A stretch of DNA of 64,000 nt, from the NCBI GenBank assembly GCA_023055425.1, contig JALGPY010000008.1, positions 21,053,359 to 21,117,358 of the forward strand, written 5' to 3'. The stretch is from Linanthus parryae (lineage: Eukaryota; Streptophyta; Magnoliopsida; Ericales; Polemoniaceae). Each line of letters opens with the position of its first letter. Position 1 is the stretch's first letter. Below, one piece after another: positions 11,201 to 23,434 of this stretch. The notes under the pieces were generated by a model that saw only the letters and a program-made list of their open reading frames with translations, did no database searches and was not told the origin of the DNA. The position numbers were made by a program, and so were the translations under genes.

Positions 11201-13306
11201 ATTCGGATAATCTGTTAAAAGGGTTTCATAAAACTGGATAAGGTAATTAGGATGTTCAATAAACTGTCTAGGGAATTTGTACTAAATATCAGCTGTTTTT
11301 AGCTAGCATGAAGCAATCGACATTTGTTTGAACTTAGTCTTTTGTGACTGTTAAAATTTATTACTACAATTTTTATGACAAGAGTGTGTTCCAACTGCCC
11401 AGAGATACTAAGAGTTTGTCCTCTGGAACAACATATCCTGAATCAGATTCTGGACTTATAATTGTGAGCAAGACTAGCTATGAAATATATATATTCACCA
11501 TCTCTATTCTCATCCACTAGAAGAATCAAAAGTTTACAAATTGCCCAAGGCACTCATCAAAATGGCTCTTTTTGACTTTTGAACTCTCTTTTCACCGGTA
11601 ATAGTCCCAAAAGGCAGGGGAGAATCCCTAGTATATATAGACATGTAAATCGCACTCACATAGATTGAGGAGTTGGAATTTTGATCATGTATATATAGTT
11701 ACAACTTACAAGGATTCAATGTAAAATTTTACAAAATACAAGGGTGTCGGGTGTCTTCATTGCAACTCCTTCCAGAGAATCACCCAAACCATATGAGAAC
11801 TTTGTAGAGTCGTGCTATTTGAGAAAGTGAAAAGCAGATGGTTGCCCGTAGAGGGAGATGATGCAGTGGTCTTGCGTAAACTGGTTGATGGATAGTAAAA
11901 TTGAGGGCTTGTAGAGAATAAGCAGGACTTTGAATTCTGTTGTTCATGGCCGATGAGCACAATCTTTTTACAGAAAAGATGGTGTTCGTGTTCCCAAGGA
12001 CACATTGTACTTCATATGCAGAACTTCTCATGCTGCTTAAGCTATTTTGTTTATTCAATGTTCTTAAATGGTTATTTTCTGGAAACGACATCGGTTTCCT
12101 CATTGCCACAGAATGTACCAACCAAATTCAACGTTTGAAGCATAACAATGCAGGCAACGATGCAACATCAGTGATCCATGATATTGATCAACAGATCAAG
12201 GCATGAAATCATATTTATATCTATATTATATCTAAAAATTTGGAGGTGGGCTAAAACTCACTCTCCATGTTCCATTTGTATTTACATGTGGCTTCTACAT
12301 ACAAATGAAAGGTTTCTTGGTGGATTTAGTTGCCATGTACTTATTTTTGTGGGGATGTAAGTGCAATTAATGTATATCGATAATATTAACTAAATTTGCA
12401 AATTATTGAAACTGGGAGAAGATGAACCGGTCCTTCTTTCGCCCATCAGTAAACCCTTTGTGCTCTCTGTCAAGAATCTGGGTCTTTTTGGAATTTAAAT
12501 AATAGTTGGGGTTCGCTGTAATAAAAATAGGTTTGGGGGTTATTTTAGATAAGGTGATAGGTAAGGGCTGTTTTCTTTTTTTTGAGGGAAAAACTTTTTT
12601 TTTTTTTGAGGGAAAAACGGTAAGGGCTGTTTTCTAATTTTGATAAGATTAGTTGCATTGTATACGAAGAATAAACATTATTTTGAATCTCATCAATCTC
12701 TCGTTCTCCGATCTCACATCTTCTTCTTCTCTGCAATTCCTGTGTTCCCAGAGGCTCTCTCCATCCAGCCTCCAGCAGCTTCACAAACGACAGAGCCCTC
12801 ACCCAAAGGTTGATTTATCTACTCTTCAATCTCGATAAAGGTATCCAATTATATGATTTATCTACTCTTCACAAAAGAAGCATCCAGTTGATGAATTTGG
12901 TGAAAAGTGGTTTGACATGGCGCTATGTTCATGAACAAGGCATTGTACGAACATGGTGCTATTTTCATGGTTGTGAACTCTCCCATGGATTACAAGTACA
13001 AAGATGCTGTATATTATATGGCTGCTACCCATGACTAAAAATTGCGTCTTCAGAGGAGTCGTAATGCTGTGTATATTTTAGATTCGTGTAACATATACTT
13101 CTCATTTAGTGGTATGAGTAATTAAAACAGAGTTATTTACTTCTTTCCTTGGGTTTGTGTTAAATGCAAGACGCCAAGAAATGTAGGATCTATACTCTTA
13201 TAACCCTTAATACTCAACTCATACAATTTTTCAAATTTTCATCATCATTATTTGATTTGAGAAACTGAATTTTAACATTCTTCATGTTCGGAAAAAAGCT
13301 AATATT
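11201..13306. other. Tail of copy A and unique spacer
   Basis: Copy A similarity ends near 11757. After that I see no gene I can name. An 88-codon open frame at 11940-12206 and a 74-codon frame at 12810-13034 lie here, without recognisable domains; the second follows a CT-rich stretch that could be a leader. Direct repeats around AAGGGCTGTTTTCT and GAGGGAAAAAC occur at 12563-12636. Confidence 0.45.
11849..11965. repeat. Inverted partner of 31845-31950
   Basis: The reverse complement of this stretch matches 31845-31950, for example around AAGTCCTGCTTATTCTCT and CCATCAACCA. The pair lies just beyond the end of each duplication copy, in opposite orientation. Confidence 0.8.
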
Positions 13307-14037
13307 ATGGAGACAGGTATCCTACTGAAACTACATGCCAAAGAAGGCCCAAAATGCATAGAAGGCAACCGCACGACCTGCCTGTCAGGGATCAGACAAC
13401 TACGTGTTACCATATGCCGGGCTCTTCATCTGTCCATAACGAAAATTCAGCTGGCCAGCCTTCAAGCAATTGTCAAATTGCCACTTCAAAACAAGCTAGT
13501 TCAAATAGACGCCTGATACTGTTTCAAAAGCGAAAACGCAACGGTGTTCCTGTATATTCAAGAAGTCAATATAAAGAAGGTAAATTAATGATATTCCGTC
13601 TCATATATATCATGGAGGTTCCAAATTTGATACCATTCTTTTAGTGTTCCCAAAAACGAAACTGTAAATGCATTGAGGCGGCACCCTCAATTTCATCTTC
13701 TAACTTAGCAAGTGAGTATGGCATGCGATTTGTTTTAGCTTTATTAAAAATGTCTGCATTATTTTCCGAAATTCCTTTAATGGTTCTATGTAGCGGTTAC
13801 TAAATAGATTCTCTCCTGTTCTTATATTATTTATGGACTCTTAATTTTCCAGCGGGACGTTCTCAACCATGGAACTTTGGGCCTCCCACTTTTACAAGCA
13901 AGTTTTGTGGTGCTATCATGTGGTATGAGATGAGAACCAAGAAATCATGGAATACAAAGCAACCTAATTTCTCTCTTTGCTGCTCCGAAGGAAGAGTCAA
14001 GCTTCCTTTATGTAAATGGAACTTATGTTTGCCATAA
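13307..14037 (+). mobile_element. Helitron-type helicase protein, N-terminal fragment
   Basis: An exon-like frame from about 13853 to a TAA at 14035 reads WNFGPPTFTSKFCGAIMWYE and, after a short gap, FSLCCSEGRVKLPL. This matches the conserved segment of plant Helitron Rep/helicase proteins in which CxHCxAxxWYEER is followed by FSLCCxxGKVxLP. The expected CxHC is SKFC here and the arginine after WYE is changed. An upstream exon-like frame (about 13343-13580, ending KEG at a possible donor GTAAAT) has the basic, Gln/Ser-rich look of the family's N-terminus. The frame stops soon after, so this is a broken relic. Helitron termini were not located. Confidence 0.7.
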
Positions 14038-16500
14038 TGGAAAACAAATGGCCTAATGTTAACACTTACGTGGGTACATAATAATGATGTTACAACAGTT
14101 CCTCTTCCCATCCAAAAGCTGTGTGGAAAGATGTACATCTTCCAAAATCCAAGTTCAACAATGGGACAACTTCACCATCAGAAAAGTTAGGGATCCTATT
14201 ATTACAGGCGAAGATCAAAGAGAGAACACAATGCAACATGCCAACATGGGGTAAGCCATACATATAACTTACGAATGAAAATTCTATCTGGTGCACTATC
14301 ATAGATCTCACATGTAACTAATTTCCGATGCAGGAAGGCGGAACTGATTTATCCAAAACCCTGAGCAATGTCACTGCAGACGACGCCAAAGAAGAGTTTC
14401 AGAACAATGGTACTCCATGTGAAGAAACAGTTAACAGAGCATGACGTAAGTGGACTCTTTAACTAGTGTAAGCCATTTCAATTTATGGTTGCCCTCCATA
14501 ATAGTAACATGCCACTAATTTGTAACGCAGGAAGAGGTGAAGTATCTGCCCAACAAGTTACGTAATATCCCTGCACGACGCATGTGACGCAGCAGAAGAA
14601 TCACTCTACACTTCTAGACATGCAAATGTGAAAATGAAGAGGCCAGCAAAAGAATTACTGCTAGAATGGTATGGACATGTACAATTGATATTTCATTTTA
14701 GCTGTTGCGACACGAGGTAGTTGAATTGTTAGTAAGGCCACAATTATAATATAAGAACATAGCACCTATTAGCCAATCGACGTTTCGAATGACTTTTGTA
14801 CTCGTATCGGTTGCAGACACCCACGAATCACTACAGTACATCCGTAGTTAATTTGGCTAAACGCTCCCTTTGACTGCTCCGTTTTGTTTTGATTTTGGGG
14901 TTTGTTGGAACCTCAGTAAAATTTTGGTTCATATACGGGTCGCCCCACGAAAAACGAAACCAAAATCCTTTTGCAAGTTAAAGAATACAATTATTGGATA
15001 ATTCAATTAAGCTATAAACTACACACTTTGTTTTTTCCAACTTGCTTCTTCGAGAAAGCAGTGAACATCCACAGCTCTTCTGCCAGTCTCCATGTTTATA
15101 TATTACCAAAACAACGCCATTCATCTTTGTTGAAATCTTTGACTTTGCATATGTAATTCACACAATAGGGTTGGCGTAATGGCTACACACATACTGGAAC
15201 CTTCGTTAAAAAATCCAGTGTCCAACAATAAATGCAAACCCCTGCACTGAGAACAATAGGTACAGCCTATGTCATAGTCTGCACACTAACTATGCATCCA
15301 GAATGATATAGGTACAGCCTATGTCATAGTCTGCCTATGCCATAGCTTTGGTGGCTGCTAAAAGTTGAACTAAAAGCGCCCACTGTTGAAGAAATATAAA
15401 GTACGTTACCAAAGCTTAGGAACACAAAGACATGGGAACTTCAAGTTCAAATGGAAAATCTGATAACGTAAGCACATTTCTTCTTTATGCAAAATTAGTG
15501 AATCTGCAACATGATTAACTTTTATATATTTTACATCACACACACTCCAAGATCTTAAAAAGAATCATTTTAGACACATGAGTTTAATACCAGACACTTC
15601 TCAGCCCAAATGTTTTAATAGCATGAATGATCATGCTACATTTTTCAATTTCAATCATTCGATCACCTACATTAAAGCAGTATGACAACGTTCCTTTGTC
15701 AATGAGCCCTACGACAAACTGCCCAAAAACACCTAGAGGAACCTAACATCAAATTCCAGAGCACAAGAAGGCAACGATGTTGGTTTGCGGTGGATCCAGA
15801 ACACATCTCTGTCCAAAACCAGGAAACTGAAAAAACCGTTAGCTTCGACGGCAGTTGCACCTGCAAAATATGGGACACATATATCAGATAGTGTTAGTGT
15901 AGTTTTCTTTCAAGTCAATCAACTAATTAGCCTACAATCAGAATGATTTATGATGGATCATTTAAATGCAGGATGACGATGTTGGGTTGTCGGAGCACCT
16001 CCCTGAAGCTCTGTGCAAAAACACAGGAATGAAGAAAACACTGCTTCCCAACTCCTAACATTTTAACCATCAGTACTGTGCATTACTAGGATCAAGGATA
16101 ATGCTGATTTGCTAATGACAAATATCACCCAATTCTACCTCTTCACACAGGCTGGAGTAGTCGGTATATCATCCTTGGGGAATCAAGAGTCCGTCTATGA
16201 ATGTGTTCTTCTGAGGAGGTAACTTTTCCCTCAGCGATGGTGTATGAGCATCTTGGGCAAATGAATCATGTCTCGTAATGCCACGGAATTCATTGCGAGG
16301 TTGATCTAGTACTTCTAAAAATCGGTATGTATATTGAACAATGGTTATTTGCTGAACTGGCATGTTTTTTTGTGTTGTTTCTTTGAGCTGGTAGCATGGT
16401 AGTGATTCTTTTCATGTAACAATTAGGTTGTATCTTTGTTACTTCTCTTATAACTTACCCAACATCATTTACCGATTTTTATAATCTTAATGAATAATTG
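14038..16500. other. Spacer between duplication copies
   Basis: Short exon-like pieces occur, such as an open stretch at 14332-14444 between GATGCAG and GTAAGTGG and another at 15973-16060, but none can be assigned to a protein family. A duplicated phrase, GGTACAGCCTATGTCATAGTC, cut here to GGTACAGCCTATGTCATAG, occurs at 15259 and 15312. Some of this may belong to the Helitron. Confidence 0.4.
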
Positions 16501-17006
16501 AAACATGATAATGTAGCAGTTTTATAAAACTCGTCTGGTGAAGATTGAGAAGGAAAATCAGTAATTTAACATTGCTAAACTCATTGATTTACCTTTTTTC
16601 CCGACGACGAATTTGAGAAGGAAAGAGGTTTAGTAAGGAGCTAAATAGAAACGGACCAATATTTCCGAAAGTTTATTTTAGTGTTATATCAAGAACTCGT
16701 CTTATCAGATTCTTATGGATACAAGATACTAAAAATCTTGCAAGTCCTGTGGTTTAGACAAAATGCCATTGACGTATTATTACTGAGTGGAGAATCCAGG
16801 AATAAAATATTTCTTGAACTGGTAGTGATTCTAATTTTGATAAGGTGTAGACTGTGAAATCAGAGATATATGAGGAAAAGACCACCTGACCTTACGCTAA
16901 AACTGACAGATCCATAATACAAGATCCAAGTTCAGTTAGTTCCTCTTTGTCTTCGTCATTAATTAATATGGAGCCCAAGTATATACAAATGAGAACATAG
17001 GTGATA

Positions 17007-17241
17007 CACCCTCCGTCCCACCAGGTAGGTGAATAAGTTAATCGGGTATTATTTGGGCCTAGCTATTTGGTTGGTCAAACAAGGCTAGAATTTGATAATT
17101 TTTGCATGGTCTTGCAGAGTAAACTAGCCTCTACAAGACCATGCAAAAATTATCAAATTCTTACTCTGTTTGACTAACCAAATCGCTAGGCCCAAATAAT
17201 ATCCGATTAACTTAGTCACCTACCTGGTGGGACGGAGGGAG
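17007..17241. mobile_element. Stowaway MITE
   Basis: A 235-bp element with Stowaway ends (CACCCTCCGTCCCACC and its inverted partner GGTGGGACGGAGGGAG) lies between TA dinucleotides at 17005-17006 and 17242-17243. The whole element can fold back on itself: the arms match almost to the middle near 17120. Copy A shows the empty TA site near 504-510. Confidence 0.95.
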
Positions 17242-17911
17242 TAAGTCATTAGGAAGTTGGGTTCCCAAGATCACTACCATATTTAATAAGAAAAAAAAGG
17301 ATCAATTGACGAAGTCAATGATGAGTCATCTGAGAGTTGGGTTTATAAGAACGGTATGAAAGGCCAGTTCGGACGATTCTAACCCCTACCAAATAGATCT
17401 TCAAAGGTATTGCACAAGGTATATATTTGGATCATTTGTAAATGCGCTGTTCTGGAAGGTTAGCTTCCTTGCATGCACCTCCACAGTCTCCTCACATGTT
17501 AGTTTCTACATTCAACCACGTCCCTTTCTTTTTTTAAACAATCCTTTCCTTCAATGACAACACGATAAAACACCGGAACCTGTAAATAACTACTAACTAC
17601 TACAGACACTCTTCTATGAACTTCCGTGCAGTATTATCTGAGTCATTGACACTAAACCTACCTGCACCACGTGCATCTCCCTACACTTTTATATTTGGTG
17701 ACAATTAACCACAAACCACAATTACCAAGGGCGTTTTTCTCTCTTAAACGGCTCTTTATCACAAATAAATAAACCAATCAATAAAAAGAAATGAGGAAGA
17801 AGTAGAAGAAAATAAAAACACATTAAATGAAGAAGAAACATGTAATGAAGGAGGATGTGTGATCGTAACTACGAAGCCCCCTCTCTGGGCTCAATCTCTT
17901 TTTGCTCTCAC

Positions 17912-17914
<3 letters not shown>

Positions 17915-17943
<29 letters not shown>
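17915..17943. repeat. CT microsatellite
   Basis: About fourteen CT units. It is the counterpart of 1183-1201 in copy A. Confidence 0.9.
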
Positions 17944-17946
<3 letters not shown>

Positions 17947-18112
17947 TGGGTGATTAGAGATATGTCAACCTTTTGCATAACGTGACAATTTCTGGTGTTC
18001 AATGCTTTGGGAATTTTGGATTCCATCATGATGGAAAGTTAGGAGATCGATTGGGGTTCGAATTAGGGGGTTTGGGCGACCGTTGAGGGAAGCACGAATG
18101 AGTCGCAACCTG

Positions 18113-18574
18113 TATCTACCGCAAGCTAAGGGTTCTTGAAACTTAATTGATCTCTTCCTTTTATCATTAGTAATATGGCATCATTATTTTAGAGGAATAA
18201 AAAATTAGAGCACTTCACCTCATTTTACCATGTCGCGGATTCAATTCCCCCTTAAGATAGAATAGTTCTGAAATTGTAGGATGTAATAAAGAAAATGGAA
18301 AATACATTTACTTGAATGCTCACTCATTACAAGTAAACATTCTAAATCTTAATTGCAACAGCACTTGTCAGCTTAGAAAATGCTCTCACATGTAGATTGT
18401 CACTGAATGTAGAATGTCTCATTATTGTCGCAATCTAGATTATAGAATGTTTACTCGTAATGAGTGAGCATTCAAGAACATGTATTCTCCATTTTCTTTA
18501 TTACATTTAGAATTTCAAAGCTGTTCTATCTTAAGGGGGATCGAACTCACGACATGGTAAACTGAGGTGAAGTG

Positions 18575-18637
<63 letters not shown>

Positions 18638-18727
18638 TCAAAAATAATGATGCCCTATTACTAGGATAAAATGCCGGGTTCAGTTAAGTTTCAAGAACCC
18701 TTCGCTTGCGAGCACTTCTGGTAGATA
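18113..18727. mobile_element. Foldback element, copy B (long form)
   Basis: Outer arms match those of 1373-1623. Inside, a second long stem is present: sequence from CCCCCTTAAGATAG near 18247 pairs with CTATCTTAAGGGGG near 18527, and the phrase GAATGCTCACTCATTAC pairs with GTAATGAGTGAGCATTC. An ATT microsatellite interrupts the right arm at 18576-18636. No protein is encoded. Confidence 0.7.
18576..18636. repeat. ATT microsatellite
   Basis: About twenty ATT units inside the right arm of the foldback element. Copy A has only a few units at the same place. Confidence 0.95.
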
Positions 18728-19155
18728 CTGGCTGCAACTCATTCGCTTTCATTTGCATTTGCTAGAATTGGCCTCTTGTCTCTCTCTCCGACTTAGTTTC
18801 TAGTACGTGATCTATCTGATTTCATTGGTAATGCTTAATTTGTACAACTTCTTATCAATTTATGCAGATCTTGTTCATTCCTATGTGAATTTGTATAGGT
18901 ACATCAGAATAAATGGTTTTGCTAGATTTGATGGTTGTTTATACTTTTATCAGTGAACGCTCTATGGTTTCCGTTCAACTCTTGCATATCTTGTTGATTC
19001 TTATTGTCCTATATCCTAATTTTACACATAGACCCCCCCTCCTACATAAACTAAAACTTTGCCTTAGGATTGTTATTTGCTTCTTTGTTCAAGACAGAGG
19101 GACGAGAGAGAGACGCAGACGCGAACAAACGAAGACGAAAACGGGACGGAGAGAG

Positions 19156-19290
19156 ATGGACCACACAGAGACAGGGCATGTGACCTTTGAGAGTGAGCAT
19201 ATCAGCGGCAAACCCAACGGAAGTGCCGTCGTGGCGTTGGTCGAAACTCGAAACGGAAAAATCGAGCATCAATTTCAACCCGATCTCCAG
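19156..19290 (+). CDS. Orphan first exon, unknown protein, copy B
   Basis: Same 45-codon exon as 2077-2211: ATG after a GAGA-rich leader and a consensus donor (CAG|GTAAGA). The protein begins MDHTETGHVTFESEH. Changes from copy A are substitutions only, so the frame has stayed open. The upstream TATA-like site is altered to TACATAAA. Function unknown. Confidence 0.5.
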
Positions 19291-20109
19291 GTAAGAAACC
19301 CTAAGATCCAAATCGGCTTATTTGTTATTCAATTTCGAGATTTATGTCGTTTGCTCTATAAGTTGTTATATGATTTTTGATATATTGCCCTAACTTCTTC
19401 CTCTACTCATTCCCCATTTTGTACTTCTTCCCATTCCTGTAGCTTGAAACTGTAGGTGATTTGGTATTGTTATCTGTTCTTGCCTATTGGGATTATGGAC
19501 TATGTTCTTAGCATACAATTAAACAGGATATGTTTCAGTTTTCAGTTACATATATGTAAATAATGTAACATTATACATGCCTGACAAAATACATTAATGT
19601 GAATTAGTCTCTTACCATACAGTTTAGGATTCAAAACTAGGAATCCATGATCACAATTTGTTGTGTTTCATATTTCCCTTAAGCCATGGACATACTCTTT
19701 AAGAAGTTAATTCCTCTAGAGCCTAATTTTCTAAGGATCCTTTTACTTAAAAGGATTCCTCTTTGAGTAAAATTCATGTTAAGAGCGCCTTCAATCAACA
19801 TTCAAGAATTCATGTTAGCATACAATTTAGGCTTGTTTTGTGTTTGTGAAAGTCCTCTCGCTTTTGTATGCTCTTGTACGTTAATGGTGAATCAAATATT
19901 TTTTTTTTTAATTTTAACCGTGTGGATTGGTTTCATTGTTTGTTCGATGATTATCAAACTCGTTAAAATATTTCAGCCCCCACTAACATGAAATCCTAGA
20001 TCCACCCATGGTTATAACTTCCTTAGTTCTTTCCATTCTTCACAGAAAGGTTTGGTAATCTTTTTGTGGAGGGTAGGTTTGGTAATTTCTCAAATGTCGT
20101 AGAAGGATT

Positions 20110-21760
20110 TGTATTGACACCAAACCTTAAGGTAGGTATGGATGGTCCACAATATATTCTTGGTCCGCAGCCACATTGACATATCAGCATGCCACAACTG
20201 GTTACCATACAGTGCTCCATGCGCACCAGATTATTCCATGTCAGCATGTAGGGACCATGAGACAGTGTCCCCTCGGGTCTTGCAGCTCGCACAACCTAGG
20301 GGCTTGGAGGTTGTAATAAGGTTCGTCGCAGATGGTTTATCTACCATATGCGGCTCATGTATGCTTTGAATGAGGCTTTGTGCGGTACCATCACGCACAA
20401 AGCCATATTATCAGACTAGTATATATAGAATAGTTCATTCCTGCGAACAATACACGACGGTACCCCCACGTACGTATGGATTGCTAGAATTCCCTACATA
20501 AGCAGTATCTATCTTCTATTTGCACATGTATCTTATTTCCATCCCATTTGCCTCTAGATCTTTCTGTCTTCATCTCTGTATTTAACCATTGTTGATTACT
20601 TGTTGGATTGTAACACTTTGAACATAATTGATTAGTACACATCACACTTCCTTGCATACATTGGTGAACCCAACGTGAATTTTGACTTTATCAATCAAAC
20701 AAGTAACTCTAAAACACACACAATGCCCGCAGAAGGACTCACTGGAAATAGATCTGCACCAAACCTAGATATACCAATAGATCAAGATCCAAGAAACACT
20801 GTTGATTCAACAGTGGTCGCTATTCAAGCTCTAGGAGCTACTATGCAGACCCACTTAAACCAAGTGAAACAAGCTACGGGTGACTTGGCGGGTGCAAATA
20901 GACAAAGAAATGGCTTACTCTGCTAGAGAGATACTAGCAGCACAAAATGTTCTGAACTTACTGAGTCAGTGCACCTCCAAAAGCAATCCTCGAAAATTCT
21001 CAAAAATCGCAGACTCCAGGTGGGTGAAACTCATCTGATTTCTCTGCAAATCGCATGTTCAGGACCCCCACATTGGTAGCCCCTAAAAACCGAAACCACA
21101 TCTCCTATAACCCCTCCCAACTTCAAATCCCACTTCACTACCTTCGGACATTCAACTAAGATAACTCAAGGGTAGCGCAAACACCGACCATAACCGCACT
21201 AGAGCAGAGACTCGACAGCTTAATGGCGTGCCAAAACCCCCAACCCTAGCATACTACCAAGCTCCAAGTACACCCCACCTATTCCCATGGAAGTCTACCT
21301 GATGGCCATCATGATAAAAAGCACCCAAGTGGGCAAAATTTAATGAAGCCAATGGCAATTCTCAAGAGCATGGCGTACAAGTGGTACAGGTTGCTGGAGC
21401 CAAACTCTTTGCGCACATGGGAGGATATGGTGAAGATTGTCAAACTTTGCAGGGAGTGGAGGAATACTCCCCGCACTTGAAACCCACCAACCGGGGATCA
21501 TCTTCTAGATCCGAAATGCTGTGAATTCCATGGAAATATCCCTCATTCCGCCAAGGAGTACAGGAGGCTTTGGCTAATGGATCAGATTGTGAATGAAGGG
21601 GAACTTGTCATTGAAGGGCCGGACAAAGATGTTCCAAAAAACCCTCTCCCATCGCCCTTAGCAGAGGAAAAGAAATTGCAATGTTCTCTTATGAAGAAGA
21701 ACCATAATGGCACTACTATGGAAGCCCAGAAGGAATGCAATGACTAAACAAGGCACCATC
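20110..21760 (+). mobile_element. Tat-like Ty3/gypsy retrotransposon: LTR end, leader and gag relic
   Basis: A possible LTR end (CTTCCTTGCA near 20655) is followed by ATTGGTGAACCCAACG, a probable primer-binding site. A gag start lies at about 20720 (MPAEGLTGNRSAP...). A later segment at 21355-21450 reads MAILKSMAYKWYRLLEPNSL then RTWEDMV, the core of a retrotransposon gag domain, and 21515-21610 reads CEFHGNIPHSAKEYRRLW then a GEL motif, typical of the CxxH-type segment in Tat-lineage gag proteins. Frames are broken. No protease, RT or integrase was seen downstream. Confidence 0.65.
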
Positions 21761-21859
21761 TAGGGAATAACAATTACGCATGCATGCACCTCTATGTTCA
21801 TGAATAAGAAAGCTGTTTCGCCACATTGCTCGTGTTTTCCCTGCTGGCGCCTGATTACA

Positions 21860-23115
21860 ATAATCCTTGTCTAAGGATGAGAAAGCGTATCCAGCTAATG
21901 TAAAAATCATTGTATAAGGATCAATAAGTCTATCATCCGTGATAGAAAATGTGAAATGCTTGTCCAAGGCAGCAAAGCCTATAATCCGCGGTAGCAAATG
22001 CAAAATCCTTGTCTAGGACCCAAAAGCCTATCATCCGTGATACTAAATGCGAAAATCCCTGTCCAACAATCTAGAAGCCTATCATCCATGCTTGAAATAC
22101 AAAAACCTCGTCCAAGGATCTAGAAGTCTATCATCCTTGATAGCAAATGCGAAATCCTTAGTGATAGCAAATGCGAAATCCTTACCTAAGGACTAAAAAA
22201 TCTCTCATTCGTTATAGCAAATTTGAAATTCTTGCAAAAGGACCAAAAAACCTATCGTCCGCGATAGCAAATGCGAAAGCCTTGTCTAAGGAAAAAAAAG
22301 TATGTCATTTACTAGGGCTGTAAGGAAAACCGGATAAACCGGTCAAACCGACCGAACCAAACCAAAATCTTTGGTTTCGGAAGGTTATTTTGGATGTTCG
22401 GTTTATGTACGGTTCAATTTTACACAAACCGGTCTAATCGGTTCGGTTTTCGGTTTGTACGAATATCACACCGCACCAAACCAAACCGAACCGATATGTG
22501 CCTAATGTACTTTATTAAAATACATATTGCGTAACGTATATTAAATAATCTAAAACATAGAAACACAAGTATATAGATTCAATTAAAACGAGCATATTGA
22601 TCTTCATATTTTCCATTTCTCTAACGTTCCATAGTATTTTTCTCTAAAACAATAGTTGTGGAATTTTTTTACGTCTATTTGATCTCTTTCTAGCTTAAAG
22701 TTAAAATTCGTTGACAATGCAATATTGTAGTATCGATTCAATAATGTTTACGCAAATCGATCGAACCGAACCGAACCAAGCCGAAGTTTTTCGGTTTGGT
22801 TTGGTTCGGTTCATCCTTTCAAATGGTTTGGTTTGGTTACAAAATTAGTAAACCGATTTATTCGGTTTGGTTTATGGTTTCCACACAAACCGCAACAAAC
22901 CTAACCGTTTACACCCCTATCATTTACGATATAAAATGCGAAATTCTCGTCTAAGGATGGCAAAGCCCATCACCCGTGGTGGGAAATGCGCAATCCCTAT
23001 CCAACGACCCAAAAGCCAATCACCCCTGATGGCAAAGCAAATGAAAAATCTTTGTTCCAAAATCAAAATGACCAAAGCCTATCATCTCTGTTAAAAATGC
23101 AAAACGCAAAACCCT
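21860..23115. repeat. Degenerate minisatellite, about 45-bp unit
   Basis: Variants of a unit built on CCTATCATCCGTGATAGC, AAATGCGAAATCC and TTGTCTAAGGA recur roughly ten times from 21860 to 22304 and again from 22928 to 23115. A hAT-like element at 22313-22919 splits the array. The array lies downstream of the gag relic and is absent from copy A because of the deletion there. Confidence 0.85.
22313..22919. mobile_element. hAT-type MITE, 607 bp
   Basis: The element is flanked by a perfect 8-bp duplication, TCATTTAC (22305-22312 and 22920-22927), the length made by hAT transposases. Its ends are inverted: TAGGGCTGTAA on the left and the complement of TTACACCCCTA on the right. Inside, the GGTTCGGTTTGG-type motif recurs near both ends. 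No protein is encoded. Confidence 0.9.
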
Positions 23116-23434
23116 TGTGTAAATAAATGCAGTCCTTGGCTAACTGCCAAGCTCTTATAAGAAGAAATCAACGCGGGCAGTTTTCTGTTCAGAAAGCTTA
23201 ATTGTAACACTGATAAACAAAAACTATTAGACAAAATGCATCTCCTGCAATGACAATCACCACATTTGTCAAAATAAGCAGAAGAGAAACAAATTTACAA
23301 ATAAGCACTCATATTTAATTGCATTTTGTCCAAAATCTTAAGAAATGACTGCATTTGGAAAACTTCGGCCAGATTACAAAGTTTCAGTCTAACAGGTCTT
23401 GAGCTCAGGGCTTCTCTGCGTGAAGATTCACAAA
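23116..23434. other. Noncoding DNA inside the Tat-like block
   Basis: No gene or repeat recognised. It belongs to the part of copy B that is missing from copy A. Confidence 0.5.

Larger units (their letters stand above)
1..11757. repeat. Segmental duplication, copy A
   Basis: This stretch aligns by eye, in the same order and orientation, with 16501-31622. Matching landmarks are the opening sequence (1 versus 16502), the CT microsatellite, the foldback element, the first exon at 2077, the Tat-like leader at 3640, the last exon at 7914, the F-box gene at 8631 and the tail at 11560-11757. The left edge lies outside the window. Copy A lacks several insertions present in B, and it holds about 0.7 kb (roughly 6430-7170) that B replaces with unrelated sequence. 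Exact identity was not computed. Confidence 0.93.

Noticed and set aside
11757..12121. Minus-strand protein of 113 residues
   Set aside because: The overlapping inverted repeat partner at 31845 does not keep the frame, and no family is recognised.
21860..23115. CRISPR-like repeat array
   Set aside because: The units are degenerate and run directly into each other without unique spacers, in a plant retrotransposon.
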